Both the position numbers and the translations under genes were made by a program. 64,000 bases of DNA from NCBI RefSeq assembly GCF_044751345.1, contig NZ_JBIWXY010000001.1:1798001-1862000 (forward strand). Reading direction: 5' to 3'. Position 1 is the stretch's first letter; each line of letters starts with the position of its first letter. Positions 62,433 through 64,000 of the stretch are shown here, in pieces. The DNA comes from Methylobacillus methanolivorans. Its GTDB lineage: Bacteria; Pseudomonadota; Gammaproteobacteria; Burkholderiales; Methylophilaceae. A model generated the notes under the pieces. That model searched no databases and was not told where the DNA came from. It was given only the letters and a program-made list of their open reading frames with translations.

Positions 62433-62628
62433 GACTTTCCTCATCTAAAATAGGCTTATTGCCTGTGTTATAGAACTTCTCTTTTGTTACTACTCAACAA
62501 CTACCGCGTTTGGCTTTTTTGCTGCGCATTGTTTGATGTTGCTGCATCAGAGCGCATTGCCAGTTTCTCGATTTTTACAACTGAGAAACATTATCAATTA
62601 AACCGAGTATTTTTTCCAGTATCTTAGT

Positions 62629-62650
62629 GATACGCTAGTTATAACGTATC
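62629..62650. promoter_or_regulatory. Inverted repeat in the azurin upstream region
   Basis: GATACG, ten bases, CGTATC: a 6-bp inverted repeat between the symporter end and the azurin start, overlapped by GTATCTTAGTGATAC just to the left. These arms could be an operator or part of a terminator for the symporter gene; they lie about 200 bp upstream of the azurin start codon. Confidence 0.3.
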
Positions 62651-62691
62651 AATCCCGGTTTGGATGACAGAGCGGGCAATTCTATACAAAA

Positions 62692-63951
62692 TCATCCCCC
62701 TGCAACAGGCTTATGGTCAGAAGTAGAGACAATTTCCTGCACAATCAAGCTGCCCACCATGTCACCTTCGACGTTTACCGTCGTACGTATGGTATCCAGC
62801 AGGCGATCTATAGGCAGCAAAATAGCAATGGCCTCCGCTGGCAAACCGACTGACTGCAACACCATCACCATCGTCACCATGCCAGCACTGGGAATACCTG
62901 GAGCACCTAGCGACGCCAACATGGCCATGAAAAACACTATGAGTTGCTGAACCAGGTTAAGTTCCACCCCAGCTAGGTTAGCGATGAATAATGCGGCAGA
63001 AGCTTCATACAATGCAGTGCCATCCATATTGATTGTCGCCCCCAACGGCACAACGAATCCCGCAATGTCACGCTTTACACCTAGTTGCTGCTCGGTACAC
63101 CGCATAGTCACCGGCATGGTGGCAGAACTAGAGCTGGTAGCAAATGCTGTCACCAGAGCATCACGTGCGCCTTTCCAGAATCGCCATGGCGTGACGCGCG
63201 TAACCAAGTAGAGAATGCCTGGCAGGATAATGACGCCATGCACCAGGGTAATGCCCACGACCAAGAGCATGAATTCGCCCATGCTTGCGAACAGGCTGGC
63301 ATCCTGCGTAGCGACCAGCTTGGTGAGCAATGCCATGATGCCGATAGGCGCCAGGCGCATGACCCAACCGACCACCATCATCACCAGGTCAAAGGCTTCC
63401 TGCATGATATTGAGTAAATGGCGGTAGCGCTCGCCGCCAATCACCATGGCAATGCCAACGATCAAGGCAAAAATGACCACTGCAAGCACATTGCTCTGTG
63501 CCAGCGCAGCAAATGGGTTCTGGAACAGGCCCAACAAGAATTTGCTGAAAAACTCACCAACGGTCAGCTTTTCACTATGGAAATTCTCCATGGCATCAGC
63601 AAACATACTAAGGTGCATGCCAGCGCCGGGCTTGAAGATATTGGTCGCCACCAATCCCAGTGCCACAGCAATCGCCATGGAAATACTGAAGAAGACCAAG
63701 GTTGAAATCCACACCCGATGCATCTGCTGATGCGCCTGCAAGCTTGCGACACCAACGACGATGGATGTAAACAGCAAAGGCACCAGCACCATCTTGAGCA
63801 GGCCGATGAAGACACCCCCAGCCATGGTGCTGATATATAAACCAGTTTCTTGTGCTGTCGAACCTGCATCCAGGCTAGCCAGCAGGAACCCCAACCCTAC
63901 ACCCAATAATGCACCGAGCAATATTTGTGTGTTGAGGCTGGGTAGCTTCAT
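62692..63951 (-). CDS. Dicarboxylate/amino acid:cation symporter (DAACS family)
   Basis: A secondary transporter for C4-dicarboxylates or acidic amino acids driven by cations. The 419-residue protein has the family fold of eight helices and two re-entrant hairpins, with ATSSSSATMPVTMRCTEQQLG (HP1 serine-rich motif), PLGATINMDGTALYEASAALF (the NMDGT motif) and SLGAPGIPSAGMVTMVMVL (HP2). The start is an ATG preceded by AAGGA. It lies 9 bp after the partial gene at the window edge, so it may be in an operon with it. DctA-like or GltP-like specificity cannot be separated. Confidence 0.93.
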   Translation of the reverse strand: MKLPSLNTQILLGALLGVGLGFLLASLDAGSTAQETGLYISTMAGGVFIGLLKMVLVPLLFTSIVVGVASLQAHQQMHRVWISTLVFFSISMAIAVALGLVATNIFKPGAGMHLSMFADAMENFHSEKLTVGEFFSKFLLGLFQNPFAALAQSNVLAVVIFALIVGIAMVIGGERYRHLLNIMQEAFDLVMMVVGWVMRLAPIGIMALLTKLVATQDASLFASMGEFMLLVVGITLVHGVIILPGILYLVTRVTPWRFWKGARDALVTAFATSSSSATMPVTMRCTEQQLGVKRDIAGFVVPLGATINMDGTALYEASAALFIANLAGVELNLVQQLIVFFMAMLASLGAPGIPSAGMVTMVMVLQSVGLPAEAIAILLPIDRLLDTIRTTVNVEGDMVGSLIVQEIVSTSDHKPVAGG

Positions 63952-63960
63952 GCAGAATCC

Positions 63961-64000
63961 TTAATTGGTGAGTTCAAATACCGCAGCGAAGAAACCATCG
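63961..64000 (-). CDS. 3' end of an unidentified gene, possibly an rRNA methyltransferase
   Basis: Only the last twelve codons are inside the window, reading DGFFAAVFELTN then stop. The pattern DGFF followed by a strand near the C-terminus is seen in RsmB-type 16S rRNA m5C methyltransferases, but the fragment is too short for a firm call. It precedes the symporter gene by 9 bp in the same direction. Confidence 0.4.
   Translation of the reverse strand, partial: DGFFAAVFELTN

Noticed and set aside
62532..62549. An FNR/ANR-like box (TTGAT...ATCAG) upstream of azurin
   Set aside because: The spacing between half-sites is eight bases, where four is required, so it does not fit the FNR consensus.

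Overview
This window is a contiguous chromosomal segment of a betaproteobacterium, most likely a methylotroph of the family Methylophilaceae (Methylobacillus-like). The clearest clue is a 3-hexulose-6-phosphate synthase gene, the key formaldehyde-fixing enzyme of the ribulose monophosphate cycle, placed inside the histidine operon. Other supporting signs are system II cytochrome c maturation (CcsBA), an azurin, and betaproteobacterial gene orders such as pepA-holC opposite lptFG, pilSR-ampD and mlaFEDCB-murA-his-tat. The assignment rests on recognised proteins and gene order; no database was searched.

Region by region: (1) 1-8983, minus strand: tRNA-Thr, Tyr, Gly, Thr, then tuf, tRNA-Trp, secE, nusG, rplK, rplA, rplJ, rplL and rpoB (cut by the window edge), with structured leaders before rplK, rplJ and rpoB. 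(2) 8998-10938: sspB, sspA and a Nif3-like gene, with a DegS-type protease divergent from the last. (3) 12188-27999: about 16 kb of co-directional minus-strand genes. In transcription order they are mlaFEDCB (phospholipid transport), an ABC-2 exporter pair, a bolA-like gene, grxD, murA, hisG, hisD, hisC, hps, hisBHAFIE, hinT and tatABC. (4) 28109-30713: a lone type IV prepilin with a near-consensus sigma-54 promoter, divergent from an orphan membrane histidine kinase. (5) 30714-33130: a small accessory insertion, with an AT-rich spacer and a Schlafen/AlbA_2-type ATP-binding regulator carrying six in-frame 21-bp repeats. (6) 33230-37179: ccsA, resB and a diheme cytochrome c. (7) 37297-44191: engB, trmB, midA-like, pteridine reductase, ttcA and topA. 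(8) 44288-50597: pbpG-like, a solitary gcvH, an unknown gene, holC, pepA, lptF and lptG. (9) 50641-55932: two small membrane or secreted proteins with an ECF sigma factor, a zinc-ribbon protein, pilS, pilR and ampD. (10) 56028-63963: an RND efflux pair, a porin, azurin, a dicarboxylate symporter and the last codons of another gene.

Most of the window is housekeeping. The observations most worth following up are the predicted sigma-54/PilR control of the pilin (with pilSR in the same window), the minisatellite-bearing AlbA_2/ATPase gene in its insertion scar, and the embedding of hps, which also has an unusual C-terminal tail, in the histidine operon. I found no CRISPR array, insertion sequence, prophage or integrase gene.
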